Shown here: positions 44,146-53,390 of the stretch, in pieces | Layout: the number at the start of each line of letters is the position of its first letter | How positions within the stretch are numbered: the first letter of the stretch is position 1 | Origin: CAVWCW01 sp963753615 | GTDB taxonomy: Bacteria; Pseudomonadota; Gammaproteobacteria; Chromatiales; Chromatiaceae | DNA: 64,000 nucleotides | Reading direction: 5' to 3' | Assembly: GCA_963753615.1 (NCBI GenBank) | Contig: CAVWCW010000008.1 | Location: 248,001 to 312,000, forward strand | Notes under the pieces: model-generated | Seen by the model: the letters and a program-made list of their open reading frames with translations, nothing else | Told to the model about the DNA's origin: nothing | The model's database searches: none | Program-made: the position numbers and the translations under genes

Positions 44146-46152
44146 ATGTCCAAACAATTTGAGCTGGTTTCGATGTTCGCGCCGGCCGGCGATCAGCCGG
44201 CGGCGATTGCCGGACTGCTGGAAGGGTTGCGGGCGGGTGAGGCCGGGATGACCCTGCTCGGGGTTACGGGCTCCGGCAAGACCTTCACCATCGCCAACCT
44301 GATCCAGGCGGTACAGCGCCCGACCCTGGTCCTCGCCCCCAACAAGACCCTGGCGGCCCAACTCTACGGCGAAATGAAAGGCTTCTTCCCGCACAATGCG
44401 GTGGAGTATTTCGTCTCCTATTACGATTATTACCAGCCTGAAGCCTATGTGCCGTCATCCGACACCTTTATCGAGAAAGACGCCTCGATCAACGAGCACA
44501 TCGAGCAGATGCGGCTGTCCGCCACCAAGGCGCTGCTCGAGCGCAAGGACTGTATTATCGTGGCCACAGTGTCATCGATCTATGGCCTGGGAGACCCGCG
44601 CTCCTACCTGAGCATGGTGCTGCACCTGGTGCGTGGCGATACCATCGATCAACGTTTCCTGCTGCGTCGGCTGGCAGAGCTGCAGTACACCCGCAACGAG
44701 GTGGAGTTGCACCGGGCCACCTACCGGGTGCGCGGCGAGGTGATCGACATCTACCCGGCCGAGTCCGAGCGCGACGCGGTGCGGGTGGAACTGTTCGACG
44801 ATGAGATCGAGCAGATCTCGCTGTTCGATCCCCTAACCGGGGAGGTGCTGCGGCGCCTGCCGCGCTATACGGTCTACCCCAAGAGTCACTACGTAACCCC
44901 GCGCGATCGGGTAATGGAGGCGGTGGAACAGATCCGGATCGAGCTCAAGGAACGACTGGAGCAGCTCTATTCGGTCAACAAGCTGCTGGAGGCCCAACGC
45001 CTGGAGCAGCGCACCCGCTTCGACCTGGAGATGATGCTGGAACTGGGGTATTGCTCCGGGATCGAGAACTATTCCCGCTACCTGTCCGGGCGCCAGGCGG
45101 GAGAGCCCCCGCCGACGTTGTTCGACTATCTGCCCGCCGAGGGGCTGCTGGTGATCGACGAGAGCCATGTCACCATTCCCCAGTTGGGCGGCATGTACCG
45201 GGGGGACCGCTCGCGCAAGGAGACCCTGGTGGAATATGGCTTTCGCCTGCCCTCGGCCCTGGACAACCGGCCGCTGCGCTTCGACGAGTTCGAGCAGCGC
45301 TCGCCGCAGACCATCTATGTCTCCGCTACCCCGCGCGACTACGAAAGGGAGCATTCGGGCGAGATTCTGGAGCAGGTTGTGCGTCCCACCGGATTGGTGG
45401 ACCCGGAGGTGGAGGTCCGCCCCGCGGGCACCCAGGTCGATGACCTGCTGTCGGAGATCCGTCTGCGGGTCGAGGCCAAGGAGCGGGTGCTGGTGACCAC
45501 GCTCACCAAACGTATGGCCGAGGACCTGACCGAATACCTGGACGAGCACGGGGCGCGAGTGCGCTATCTGCACTCGGACATCGACACGGTGGAGCGGGTC
45601 GAGATCATCCGCGACCTGCGCTTGGGAGCGTTCGATGTGCTGGTCGGCATCAATCTGCTGCGCGAGGGCCTGGACATGCCGGAAGTGTCCCTGGTGGCGA
45701 TCCTGGACGCGGACAAGGAAGGCTTTCTGCGCTCCGAAGGTTCGCTGATCCAGACCATCGGCCGCGCCGCCCGCAATGCGCATGGTAAGGCAATCCTGTA
45801 TGCCGACCGGATCACCGGCTCGATGCGGCGCGCCATCGATGAAACCGACCGGCGGCGAAACAAGCAGATCGCCCATAACCGGGAGCACGGCATAACCCCC
45901 ACGACAGTCCAGAAGGCGGTGGCGGACATCATGGAAGGTGCCTATCCTGGGGCACCCCTGCCCGCCGAACGCTATGCCAAGGTGGCAGAACGCATGGCCG
46001 AGTACGCCACGCTGAGCCCCGCCCAGATGGCCAAGCGGTTGAAGGAACTGGAGCGTGAGATGTACCAGCATGCCCGAGACCTGGAGTTCGAGGAGGCGGC
46101 CCGGGTGCGGGACCAGATCCGCGAGCTCGAGGCCCAGGGCTTGGTGGCCTGA
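44146..46152 (+). CDS. uvrB: Excinuclease ABC subunit B
   Basis: A 668-residue UvrB, the damage-verifying helicase of nucleotide excision repair. Walker A GVTGSGKTF is near residue 40; the beta-hairpin region has YDYYQPEAYVPSSDTFIEKD; helicase motifs include YLHSDIDTVERVEI, REGLDMPEVSLVAILDADK and QTIGRAARN. The C-terminal UVR domain (EREMYQHARDLEFEEAAR) contacts UvrC. Intact, no frameshift. The 130-bp gap to aspC holds the divergent promoters. Confidence 0.98.
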   Translation: MSKQFELVSMFAPAGDQPAAIAGLLEGLRAGEAGMTLLGVTGSGKTFTIANLIQAVQRPTLVLAPNKTLAAQLYGEMKGFFPHNAVEYFVSYYDYYQPEAYVPSSDTFIEKDASINEHIEQMRLSATKALLERKDCIIVATVSSIYGLGDPRSYLSMVLHLVRGDTIDQRFLLRRLAELQYTRNEVELHRATYRVRGEVIDIYPAESERDAVRVELFDDEIEQISLFDPLTGEVLRRLPRYTVYPKSHYVTPRDRVMEAVEQIRIELKERLEQLYSVNKLLEAQRLEQRTRFDLEMMLELGYCSGIENYSRYLSGRQAGEPPPTLFDYLPAEGLLVIDESHVTIPQLGGMYRGDRSRKETLVEYGFRLPSALDNRPLRFDEFEQRSPQTIYVSATPRDYEREHSGEILEQVVRPTGLVDPEVEVRPAGTQVDDLLSEIRLRVEAKERVLVTTLTKRMAEDLTEYLDEHGARVRYLHSDIDTVERVEIIRDLRLGAFDVLVGINLLREGLDMPEVSLVAILDADKEGFLRSEGSLIQTIGRAARNAHGKAILYADRITGSMRRAIDETDRRRNKQIAHNREHGITPTTVQKAVADIMEGAYPGAPLPAERYAKVAERMAEYATLSPAQMAKRLKELEREMYQHARDLEFEEAARVRDQIRELEAQGLVA

Positions 46153-46155
46153 TGG

Positions 46156-47067
46156 ATGGCGAATTGCCCTGACAAACAGGAGCGGGTGATTGTCACCGGC
46201 GCCAGCAGCCAGGTGGGTCGTTTTCTGCTGCCGAGGCTGCGGGCGGGCGGGTTTGCCGTCAGCGCCCTGAGCCGACGCTCGCAACCGCCGGAAAGCGGCG
46301 TCGACTGGATTTCGGGCGATCTGGAGCGGCACGTCGATTGGTCTCCGGCGGCCGGCGCCAGGGCCCTGATCCACGCCGCGGAGATCACCCTGATCCGGCC
46401 CCACTTGGAGCACTTGGCCGGATTCGGGGTGCGCCGGGTGATCGCGTTCAGTTCCACCAGCCGGCTCACCAAACAGGATTCGGCGGACCCCGCCGAGCGC
46501 CGCCTGGCCCGGGCGCTGGCAGATGCAGAGCAGGGGTTGAGTGGGATCTGCGGCGCCCTGGGAATGGCCTGGACCCTGTTCCTGCCAACCCTGGTCTACG
46601 GTGCCGGGCTGGACCGCAATGTTAGCTTCATCGCCCAGTTCATCCGCCGCTTCGGGTGGTTTCCGTTGGTAGCGGGCGGACGCGGCCTGCGCCAACCGGT
46701 GCATGCAGACGACTTGGCTGCCGCCTGCCTGCGGGCACTCGATAACCCCAGGACTTACGGCGGGATCTACGTCCTGACCGGCGGCGAGACCCTCAGCTAC
46801 CGGGCCATGGTGGAGCGGGTATTTCAAGGGCTCGGCCAGACCCCGCGTCTGCTGCCGGTGCCTATCGGGCTGCTGCGGGCGGCGATTATGGCCGGTCGGC
46901 TGTTGCCCGCCTATCGGCAGCTCAATCCGCAGATGGCGAACCGGGTCAATCGGGACCTTTGCTTCGACAGCGGCCCGGCTCGGCGCGATTTCGGCTATTC
47001 CCCTCGGGCTTTCCGTTTCGACCCCTCGCCGAGGATCGGCCGGGTTCGGGGAAACGCTGATTCTTAG
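46156..47067 (+). CDS. NAD-dependent epimerase/dehydratase family protein
   Basis: A 303-residue extended-SDR-like protein starting 3 bp after uvrB. The nucleotide-binding motif is VTGASSQVGRFLL; LGMAWTLFLPTLVYG and GLRQPVHADDLAAACL are typical of the NAD(P)H-binding epimerase group. It lacks the classical YxxxK in the expected place, so it may be an atypical reductase or binding protein. Substrate unknown; UvrB proximity may only reflect co-transcription. Confidence 0.8.
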   Translation: MANCPDKQERVIVTGASSQVGRFLLPRLRAGGFAVSALSRRSQPPESGVDWISGDLERHVDWSPAAGARALIHAAEITLIRPHLEHLAGFGVRRVIAFSSTSRLTKQDSADPAERRLARALADAEQGLSGICGALGMAWTLFLPTLVYGAGLDRNVSFIAQFIRRFGWFPLVAGGRGLRQPVHADDLAAACLRALDNPRTYGGIYVLTGGETLSYRAMVERVFQGLGQTPRLLPVPIGLLRAAIMAGRLLPAYRQLNPQMANRVNRDLCFDSGPARRDFGYSPRAFRFDPSPRIGRVRGNADS

Positions 47068-47074
47068 GGAGACG

Positions 47075-47104
47075 CTGAAAAAAGCCCTCCCTGGTTTTTT
47101 GCAG
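47075..47104. terminator. Palindromic repeat copy 2, likely terminator after the epimerase gene
   Basis: CTGAAAAAAGCC pairs with GGTTTTTTGCAG across a 6-base loop (one bulged G), starting 8 bp after the stop codon. Six Ts follow the stem on the plus strand and six As precede it, so it can terminate in both directions. It is the inverse copy of the repeat at 30306-30335. Confidence 0.65.
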
Positions 47105-47685
47105 CGCGGCTTTCGAAAACTCGGTTTCCGAAGGCCTTCATTTCCAGGCGGTTGGATGGCTGAAAACGGCGGGGCATCCTGCCCGCTCGGGAAACGCGCT
47201 GAAATCAGCGTTTCCGTTGCTTCGCTTTCGGGAAGGCATGCCTGTAGGAAGCGCCTATCAAGGCTCTCCCAAGCCGTTTACTTGGCGTGTTGAACCATCT
47301 CAGTAACTGCCTGATGGCTCAGCGAAATCGGCGAAAAACTATCGGCAAACAATTTCCTAGGAGACTTTGTCTCTTCTTACTTGAAAACAAGTGTTAACCG
47401 AAGTCGTCAACACGCGTAGTAAGCGGCTGCGCTCTCCCGGCGTTTCCGAGGGCCGTCCGCGGGGTGCCCCGATACCTAATACGTACTTGAGGTGTGACGC
47501 AAGCATTTGCGAGCCGTCCCAAGTCTGCTATTTTCGGGAGGGGAGCTCATGGTTCATTCCGCGTCTCGGCCAGCCCGGCGCGACCATTGATCCCTGGTCC
47601 AACGGCATTCCTTCAGAGCCCTTGAGAGGCTTTTGGCAATTCGGTGCGGCGCCAAATCAGTTCGGCCCCGAAAACAAGCAAAGCT
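47105..47685. other. Gene-free stretch before the FHA gene
   Basis: About 580 bp without a supportable gene. It contains the hairpin at 47190-47215 and an AT-richer part around 47330-47400. The promoter for the FHA-kinase-phosphatase cluster is expected here, but no clear hexamer pair was identified. Confidence 0.45.
47190..47215. repeat. Hairpin in the 47.1-47.7 kb intergenic region
   Basis: GGAAACG and CGTTTCC form the outer stem and CTGA/TCAG the inner stem around AA, with a small bulge. The GGGAAACGCG core also occurs near 30280 (reverse) and 52402, suggesting a family of intergenic elements. Confidence 0.45.
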
Positions 47686-48387
47686 ATGGCATTTATTCGA
47701 GTTTATTTAAAGGATAACCTCCTGCACCAGATCGAGCTCAATGCCGAACGGCTGAGCATCGGTCGGGCTGATGACAACGACATCGTAATCGATGACCCCG
47801 GGGTGTCCTCCCGACACGCTGAATTGGTCCGGACCGGCTCGGGTTACGAAATTGCCGACAGGCACAGCACCAACGGGTTGTTCGTCAACGGCCAGCGCGT
47901 CCATCGCCAAAAGCTTAAATACTGGGACGAAATCCAGGTTTATAATCATGTTCTGAAATACATGGCGATAGCGCGTCTCGGTGGCGAGAGCGACCCTGGG
48001 GTGACCGACGAGGTCCATGTCGATGCCACGGTAGAGGTGGACGTATCCAATCTCGACGATTTGATACGGCTGCGCAGGCAAAAGAAGGAGGTGTACCTTA
48101 GCCTGGCGCTGGAGGGGGGCGGGGCGGATAAATATCCTTTAACACAGGCCAATTTCCGCATCGGGCGAGGGCGGGACTGCGATCTCCGCCTGGGGCGTTT
48201 CTTCGCACCCCGCGTGACAGCCAGTATTCAGCATCGTAGCGATGGTTTCTACCTCACGCCCGGGCGCTGGGGCGGGGTCCGGGTCAATGGCGCCAAGGTG
48301 CGGCAAGCTGTCAAACTCCGGGACAGCGACCGGCTGCGGCTGCGCGGCGTGAACCTCACTTTCTGCAACCGCATACCGGATCCATAG
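47686..48387 (+). CDS. Double FHA-domain protein
   Basis: A 233-residue cytoplasmic protein with two forkhead-associated domains. The first (residues about 1-90) is canonical: GRADDNDI, SSRHAEL and STNGLFVNG provide the phosphothreonine-binding Arg, Ser, His and Asn. The second (about 140-230) has GRGRDCDLRLG and VNG but lacks the SxxH motif, so it may not bind phosphopeptides. FHA domains read Ser/Thr kinase output; the kinase gene follows after 12 bp and a PP2C phosphatase after that. ATG 47686 was chosen because it starts directly at the FHA beta-strand (MAFIRVYLKD). Confidence 0.88.
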   Translation: MAFIRVYLKDNLLHQIELNAERLSIGRADDNDIVIDDPGVSSRHAELVRTGSGYEIADRHSTNGLFVNGQRVHRQKLKYWDEIQVYNHVLKYMAIARLGGESDPGVTDEVHVDATVEVDVSNLDDLIRLRRQKKEVYLSLALEGGGADKYPLTQANFRIGRGRDCDLRLGRFFAPRVTASIQHRSDGFYLTPGRWGGVRVNGAKVRQAVKLRDSDRLRLRGVNLTFCNRIPDP

Positions 48388-48399
48388 CAGGCGTCAGGA

Positions 48400-50247
48400 A
48401 TGGAAATCACCGGCTTTCGCATCGAACGTCTCATCGCAGAGGGCGGCATGGCCTCGGTGCACTTGGCTGTGCAAGAGTCTTTGGGTCGGCACGTGGCCCT
48501 GAAACTGTTGAAGAAATTTGATTGCCCCGAAGATTCCGAACGCTTCGTAAATGAGGGGCGCATTATCGCGGCCCTCAACCACCCAAATATCATCACCATC
48601 CACGATATCGGCTTTGACGGCGAGCGGCCGTTTATCGCAATGGAGTACCTGGAGGGGGGGTCGCTGACGCAGCGCATCGAGCGAGGCATGACGGCCGAGG
48701 CGGCGGTGGACATCGTCATCGCGATTGGCGCCTGCCTCGACTTCGTGCACCGCCAGGGTATGATCCACCGCGATGTCAAGCCAGCCAATATCCTGTTCCA
48801 CGTCAACGGCAATCCCAAGCTCACCGACTTCGGAATCGCCAAGTCGATGGAGGTGGACAGCGACCTTACGCTCGACGGCTCGGCCGTTGGCAGTCCCTAT
48901 TATCTCAGCCCGGAGCAGGCCCAGAACAAACCCGTCGACGGACGAGCGGATATCTACTCCCTGGGTATCATCTTCTACGAGATGCTGACTGGGAGGAAAC
49001 CGTTCCGTTCCGACTCCCACATCGAGACCATCCTCTCCCACGTCACCGACGAACTGCCACCGCTGCCCCCGGAGCTGGTATTGTTCGAAGAGGCGCTCGA
49101 GTTGATGACGGCGAAGGACCCGGATGACCGTTTCTCCTCGGCGGGGGAAATGCTCGGTTACTTCCGTGCGTTGCGCCGTTTCGCCGCTGTTGTCTCTGGC
49201 CCCGGCGCCGGACACCATGCCGCCGCCGCATACGGGGTCGGTGCCGGTTTCTCAGAGACGGGCCGCAAATGGCTGAGAGACTCTCGCTTGGCATTTGCGG
49301 CCGGCGCCGCCCTTGGTTTGCTGTTGCTGGGCTGGATCGCTGGCGGCTGGTTCGGCCCGTCCGAGCCCGAGCGCCGCCTGTCCGGGTCGACCCCAGTGCC
49401 GGAGCCCGCCGGCCCCGAGCCCGGATGGTCACTGCCGGTGTCCGCAACTCAGATCCAGCCATCGGCCACACGGGCATCCCAGCCGGAAAACACTCTGCTG
49501 GCGCTGCAGGCACCAGCCGAAGAGTTCGAGCCCCCGACCGCAGCGACAGGGGCTGGGGCCGAACCGTTGGCGGTCATTGGGGTAGAACTGGAGCCGCAAG
49601 CGGAGGGGCCCAGCCTGCCGCCAATGGCCGGAGTCGAGACATCCACCCTTCAGTTGCCGACAGGTGGCGAGGCAGAACCGCCGACCGATTCCACTGGGCC
49701 CGTTGAAGATGGTTCGTTAACAGTCGATGATCCTGCGCCAGACGGATCCGTGGCGGCAAGCCTCTCCGGCGAACCGACAGACGGCGAATCCGGGCCGGAC
49801 GAGTCGGCGCAGGAGGCAGACGAGAAAAACGGGGTGCTCGATATATCGCAGTTGCTGGACTTGGCGGCTCAGGCGTTGGAAGACTATCGCCTGACCATAC
49901 CGCCCCAGGATAGCGCCCTGTATTACTTCGAAGAGGTTCTCAGGCTGGAGCCTGGGCAACCGCAAGCGGAACAGGGGCTGGACCAAATCGCCGACCGCTA
50001 CGCCAACCTAGGGCGCAGAGAGATCGAAAATCAGGCGTTCGACAAGGCGGAACGTTATTTCCAACGGGGCCTGGTGGTGCGCCCGGACTACCCTCCGCTG
50101 CTTGAGGCCCAGGGCGAGCTCGACGCGCGCCGGCTCGAACTGGCGGCCGCGGAAGCGTCGCGGCAGCCGGTGATCGAGGTGGCGGAACCGCAGGTCCCGG
50201 AGCCGCCGGCCCCGACGGGAGGCCTGCAATCGATTTTCCAACACTGA
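48400..50247 (+). CDS. Transmembrane Ser/Thr protein kinase (PknB/Hanks type)
   Basis: A 615-residue receptor-like kinase. Kinase domain residues about 6-260: Gly-rich loop AEGGMASV, Lys35 in VALKLL, catalytic HRDVKPAN with Asp125, DFG at 143-145, and GSPYYLSPEQ. One transmembrane helix at about 297-318 (LAFAAGAALGLLLLGWIAGG). The outer region is a long Pro/Glu/Ala/Ser-rich linker (320-480), then a TPR-like helical domain (YYFEEVLRLEPGQPQAEQG, ERYFQRGLVVRPDYPPLL), and not a PASTA domain. Probably senses an envelope signal. Operon with FHA and PP2C genes. Confidence 0.93.
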   Translation: MEITGFRIERLIAEGGMASVHLAVQESLGRHVALKLLKKFDCPEDSERFVNEGRIIAALNHPNIITIHDIGFDGERPFIAMEYLEGGSLTQRIERGMTAEAAVDIVIAIGACLDFVHRQGMIHRDVKPANILFHVNGNPKLTDFGIAKSMEVDSDLTLDGSAVGSPYYLSPEQAQNKPVDGRADIYSLGIIFYEMLTGRKPFRSDSHIETILSHVTDELPPLPPELVLFEEALELMTAKDPDDRFSSAGEMLGYFRALRRFAAVVSGPGAGHHAAAAYGVGAGFSETGRKWLRDSRLAFAAGAALGLLLLGWIAGGWFGPSEPERRLSGSTPVPEPAGPEPGWSLPVSATQIQPSATRASQPENTLLALQAPAEEFEPPTAATGAGAEPLAVIGVELEPQAEGPSLPPMAGVETSTLQLPTGGEAEPPTDSTGPVEDGSLTVDDPAPDGSVAASLSGEPTDGESGPDESAQEADEKNGVLDISQLLDLAAQALEDYRLTIPPQDSALYYFEEVLRLEPGQPQAEQGLDQIADRYANLGRREIENQAFDKAERYFQRGLVVRPDYPPLLEAQGELDARRLELAAAEASRQPVIEVAEPQVPEPPAPTGGLQSIFQH

Positions 50248-50279
50248 AGCCGACTCCGGCGAATCGGGGGTAATCCGAG

Positions 50280-51044
50280 ATGGCCTGGCATTTTTCCAGC
50301 GCAGCTGCCATCGGGGGCCGCAAAGCCCAGCAGGATAGAGTGGCGATCCTGCATTCCCCGGATGGTAACTCGCACCTGTTGCTGGTAGCCGACGGCATGG
50401 GGGGGCACCACCACGGTGCTTTGGCGGCGCAAGCGGTCCTGGACTGCGCGGAGAGCAGCTTCGGCGAGGATTCCGGTGCCGACCCGCTGAGATTTCTGGA
50501 GCGCTTGTGCGCCCAGGCCCATGCCAGGATTCTGGCCCTGGCAGACGGCAGCGAGCGTCCGCCCGGCAGCACCTGCGCTCTACTGTATTTGCGTTACGGC
50601 GAGGCCTATTGGAGCCATGTGGGCGACAGCCGCATCTACCACTGGCGTGGCGGGGAGCTGTTGCATCGGACCCGAGACCATACCGCCGCCGAATTGTTGC
50701 GCTATGGCGGAGGCGGTTCCGCCGTCCCGGGGGTGGCGGGGCATGAGTTGTATATGTGTCTTGGCGGTCGCCACAATCTTGAACCGGATTTCGAGTCGTC
50801 GGACGTGCGCGGCGGCGACCTGTTCCTGCTCTGCAGCGACGGCTTCTGGAGGTATCTGGATTCCGAGGGACTGGGGTTCGGATTAAGTGCGGGCATCGAT
50901 AGCGGCACCGCCGCCGAGCTGGTGGCGCGCGCCGCAGCGTCGGCCAGCGATCACGGGGACAATATCAGCTTGGCGCTGGCCTACTGGGAAGGCGCCGGAA
51001 CCGGAGGGCTGTTGGGTCGGGTCAAGACCTGGCTGGGGCGCTAA
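50280..51044 (+). CDS. PP2C-family Ser/Thr protein phosphatase
   Basis: A 254-residue Mg/Mn-dependent phosphatase (Stp/PppA-like). Metal-binding motifs: QQDR, DGMGGHHHG, GSTCALLYL, HVGDSRIYHW, CSDGFWRYL and HGDNISL. It should reverse the adjacent kinase's phosphorylations. It is shifted 33 bp from the kinase stop with ATG 50280 after a GGGGTAAT-like site. The 265 bp after it, before the BatD-like gene, hold no gene. Confidence 0.92.
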   Translation: MAWHFSSAAAIGGRKAQQDRVAILHSPDGNSHLLLVADGMGGHHHGALAAQAVLDCAESSFGEDSGADPLRFLERLCAQAHARILALADGSERPPGSTCALLYLRYGEAYWSHVGDSRIYHWRGGELLHRTRDHTAAELLRYGGGGSAVPGVAGHELYMCLGGRHNLEPDFESSDVRGGDLFLLCSDGFWRYLDSEGLGFGLSAGIDSGTAAELVARAAASASDHGDNISLALAYWEGAGTGGLLGRVKTWLGR

Positions 51045-51309
51045 GCCGGGGGCTCGGACGATCCCTCCGAAACGCTTCGGAATACTTGATTGTCGTCGAC
51101 GGGCATCTGCCCTGGTCCTCTTTTTGCGCAACCGACTTGCGCCTGCAACTCGACGCCACGATTTTCGATGCATCGGGATTAATTGTGTAGGGGAAAGCGC
51201 CGGAACGGCAGGTCTGGGATGTCGACTCGGGTTAGTATAGAGACAACGGGACGCGCGCCGGATTCCGTTGGAAAGGCGGCGCGACGGACGGTCCCAAGCG
51301 AGGCCCCAG

Positions 51310-52281
51310 ATGAAACGCTATCGAGCTATGTTTTTCGCCGGCCTGACGGCGGTCGGCATGCCGGGCATCGGGTCGGCGGATGTCAGGGCCAAGCTGTCGC
51401 AGACCGAGTTGAGCCAAGGTCAGTCCGTGCAACTCAGGCTCGATGCCAACGGCAGCGCCCTGGCGAAGCCTGATCTTTCCGTCCTGCAGGACGACTTCCA
51501 GATTGCCAACCGCAACCTGCGGCAACAAAGCTCCACCGTCAATGGTCGCCGTTCACAGCGCATCACCCTGACCCTGACCCTGATTCCCTTGCGCAGCGGT
51601 GAACTGCGGATTCCCGCCATCCGGTTCGGCAACGAGGTGAGCCAGGCGCTGAAGCTGCGGGTCACGGGGGAGGCGAGTCCCGCACCTGTCCCGTCGGGCG
51701 GCAACTCGGTTCCCGCCTGGGAGTCGCCGACGCCGGAGAGCTACGGGTATCGACCGCCTGCGGCAGCGCAGCCGGCTGCTGAGGACCGAGCCGACGAGAG
51801 TCGGTCCTGGACAAGCAGCGAGCGCCAAACTGTGCAGCCGGCGGACGACTATCGGCCGCCACCCGCCGCAGCAGGGGCGACGGGATCGAGCGGCGGTTGG
51901 CCCCTGGCTGCCTGGACCGCCCTGGGGTTGGGCGTGCTGGTGTTTCTGACCCTATTGCATCGCGGCGGCCGTCGCTTGGCTCAGGGCCTGCCTGAGCCGC
52001 CGCCTCCCGCGGCGCCACCGCTTCCCCTGTCGCCGGCTTTGCTGGCGGTGCGAGAGGCCTATGAGGGCAACGACGCCGATGCCGCCCGCAGGGCCCTGTT
52101 GGAATGGGCGCGCCAGACCTGGCCCGACGACTGCCCGACCAATCTCACCCGCCTGGCCGGGCGGCTGGAGGGGCCTGCCCGGCAAGCGGTGCTGTGCCTG
52201 GACCAGGCACTGTACAGTCCGACACCGGTGGCATGGTCCGAATTCGCGACTTGGGAGTACCTGGGAGCGGTGAAATCATAG
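51310..52281 (+). CDS. BatD-like exported/membrane protein
   Basis: A 323-residue protein with a signal sequence (MFFAGLTAVGMPGIGS) and an N-terminal beta-sandwich whose pattern VRAKLSQTELSQGQSVQL and LIPLRSGELRIPAIRF matches the BatD (Bacteroides aerotolerance) family. One transmembrane helix (WPLAAWTALGLGVLVFLTLL) precedes a cytoplasmic helical tail. BatD usually works with BatA/B and a MoxR ATPase, which are not adjacent here. ATG 51310 chosen for the signal peptide. It may serve the kinase cluster. Confidence 0.75.
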   Translation: MKRYRAMFFAGLTAVGMPGIGSADVRAKLSQTELSQGQSVQLRLDANGSALAKPDLSVLQDDFQIANRNLRQQSSTVNGRRSQRITLTLTLIPLRSGELRIPAIRFGNEVSQALKLRVTGEASPAPVPSGGNSVPAWESPTPESYGYRPPAAAQPAAEDRADESRSWTSSERQTVQPADDYRPPPAAAGATGSSGGWPLAAWTALGLGVLVFLTLLHRGGRRLAQGLPEPPPPAAPPLPLSPALLAVREAYEGNDADAARRALLEWARQTWPDDCPTNLTRLAGRLEGPARQAVLCLDQALYSPTPVAWSEFATWEYLGAVKS

Positions 52282-52425
52282 CCGGACGCTGGACACAGCC
52301 GATCATGGCTTGGTGCGGCTCGAATTTCGAGCATTCAGTGCCCAGAAACCATCATTTTCAGCGGCTTTTCGGGCTGAAAGGGCGGGTCATTTCGCGCTTT
52401 AAGGGAAACGCGATTACTCGTTTCG

Positions 52426-53184
52426 CTAGCGGATTTGGCGCCGATGATTTCCCGAGGACGAGCCGGTGAGCACCGCTCGCAGTCCATCCAGGTCTTTTAG
52501 TTGGATATGCTTGCGCTCGACCTGGAGCAGACCTTCGTCCTGGAAGCGGGTGAACAGCCTGCTTACGGTTTCCACCGCCAGCCCCAGGTAGTTGCCGATC
52601 TCGTGGCGCGACATGCTCAGGTAAAAATCCCGCGGTGAGAAGCCCCGACGGCCGAAACGCTCCGACAGGCTGATCAGAAACGCCGCCAGGCGCTCTTCCG
52701 CATTGCGCTTGCCGAGCAGGAGCAGCATTTCCGTGTCCTGCCCGATTTCCTTACTCAGCAGCTTGAACATCTGGTGCTGCAGACTGGCGATCGAACTACT
52801 GAGTTCTTCCAACTGCTCGAACGGGATCTCGCACACCGCCGTGGTTTCCAGCACCCTGGCCGAGCAACCATGTTCGCCCTTCTGGATGGCGTCGAGGCCG
52901 ATGATCTCCCCCGGCAGGTGAAAGCCGAGTACCTGCTCGCCTCCGTCTTGCACCGGGGCGTAGGTCTTCACCGAGCCGGTTTTGACGATGTAGAGGGCCT
53001 TGAAGGGGTCGGCTTCCCGAAACAAGTGGTCACCACGGTGCAAGGGGCGATTGCGCTTGACGATCTCGTCGAGCCGCTCCACGTCTTCCGGCGCCAGGGC
53101 CATAGGCAGGCAAAGTGACGACAGGCTGCAATTCTTGCAGGCGACTTTGATGTTTTCTAACGAAACCACTTTGTGCTCGGTCAC
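52426..53184 (-). CDS. fnr: FNR/ANR-type oxygen-sensing transcription regulator
   Basis: A 252-residue CRP/FNR-family regulator. The N-terminal cysteines C16, C19 and C25 (ACKNCSLSSLC) plus C109 (HGCSAR) match the four ligands of the oxygen-labile [4Fe-4S] cluster of FNR. The helix-turn-helix contains ETVSRLFTRFQ, with the Glu-Ser-Arg that reads TTGAT half sites. The start is GTG 53184, with AGGAG 8 bases upstream, rather than an upstream in-frame ATG. It controls the switch to anaerobic or microaerobic metabolism. Confidence 0.93.
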   Translation of the reverse strand: MTEHKVVSLENIKVACKNCSLSSLCLPMALAPEDVERLDEIVKRNRPLHRGDHLFREADPFKALYIVKTGSVKTYAPVQDGGEQVLGFHLPGEIIGLDAIQKGEHGCSARVLETTAVCEIPFEQLEELSSSIASLQHQMFKLLSKEIGQDTEMLLLLGKRNAEERLAAFLISLSERFGRRGFSPRDFYLSMSRHEIGNYLGLAVETVSRLFTRFQDEGLLQVERKHIQLKDLDGLRAVLTGSSSGNHRRQIR

Positions 53185-53390
53185 CTGTGGGCTCCTGTAG
53201 GGTGCGCATCGAATATTCTGCCCTCTTGGTTGATCTGGATCAACAACCTGTTGCAAAACTAGGAAAAACCGCGCGGCGAAAGTGGCTTAAGCCATCGACT
53301 GTGATTGCTCCGGCGCCCCCAATTTGGCGAAACAAATGGGCCGCGTCCAATCGGACGCGGCCCACAAGAGTGCCGCTGGGATCGGTTGGG

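Noticed and set aside
44833..46827. 664-codon minus-strand open frame opposite uvrB
   Set aside because: Shadow of uvrB and the epimerase gene in high-GC DNA; no ribosome binding site or recognisable protein.
47686..51044. T6SS-associated regulatory cluster
   Set aside because: No Tss structural gene is present on either side within the window, so membership in a T6SS locus is not supported.
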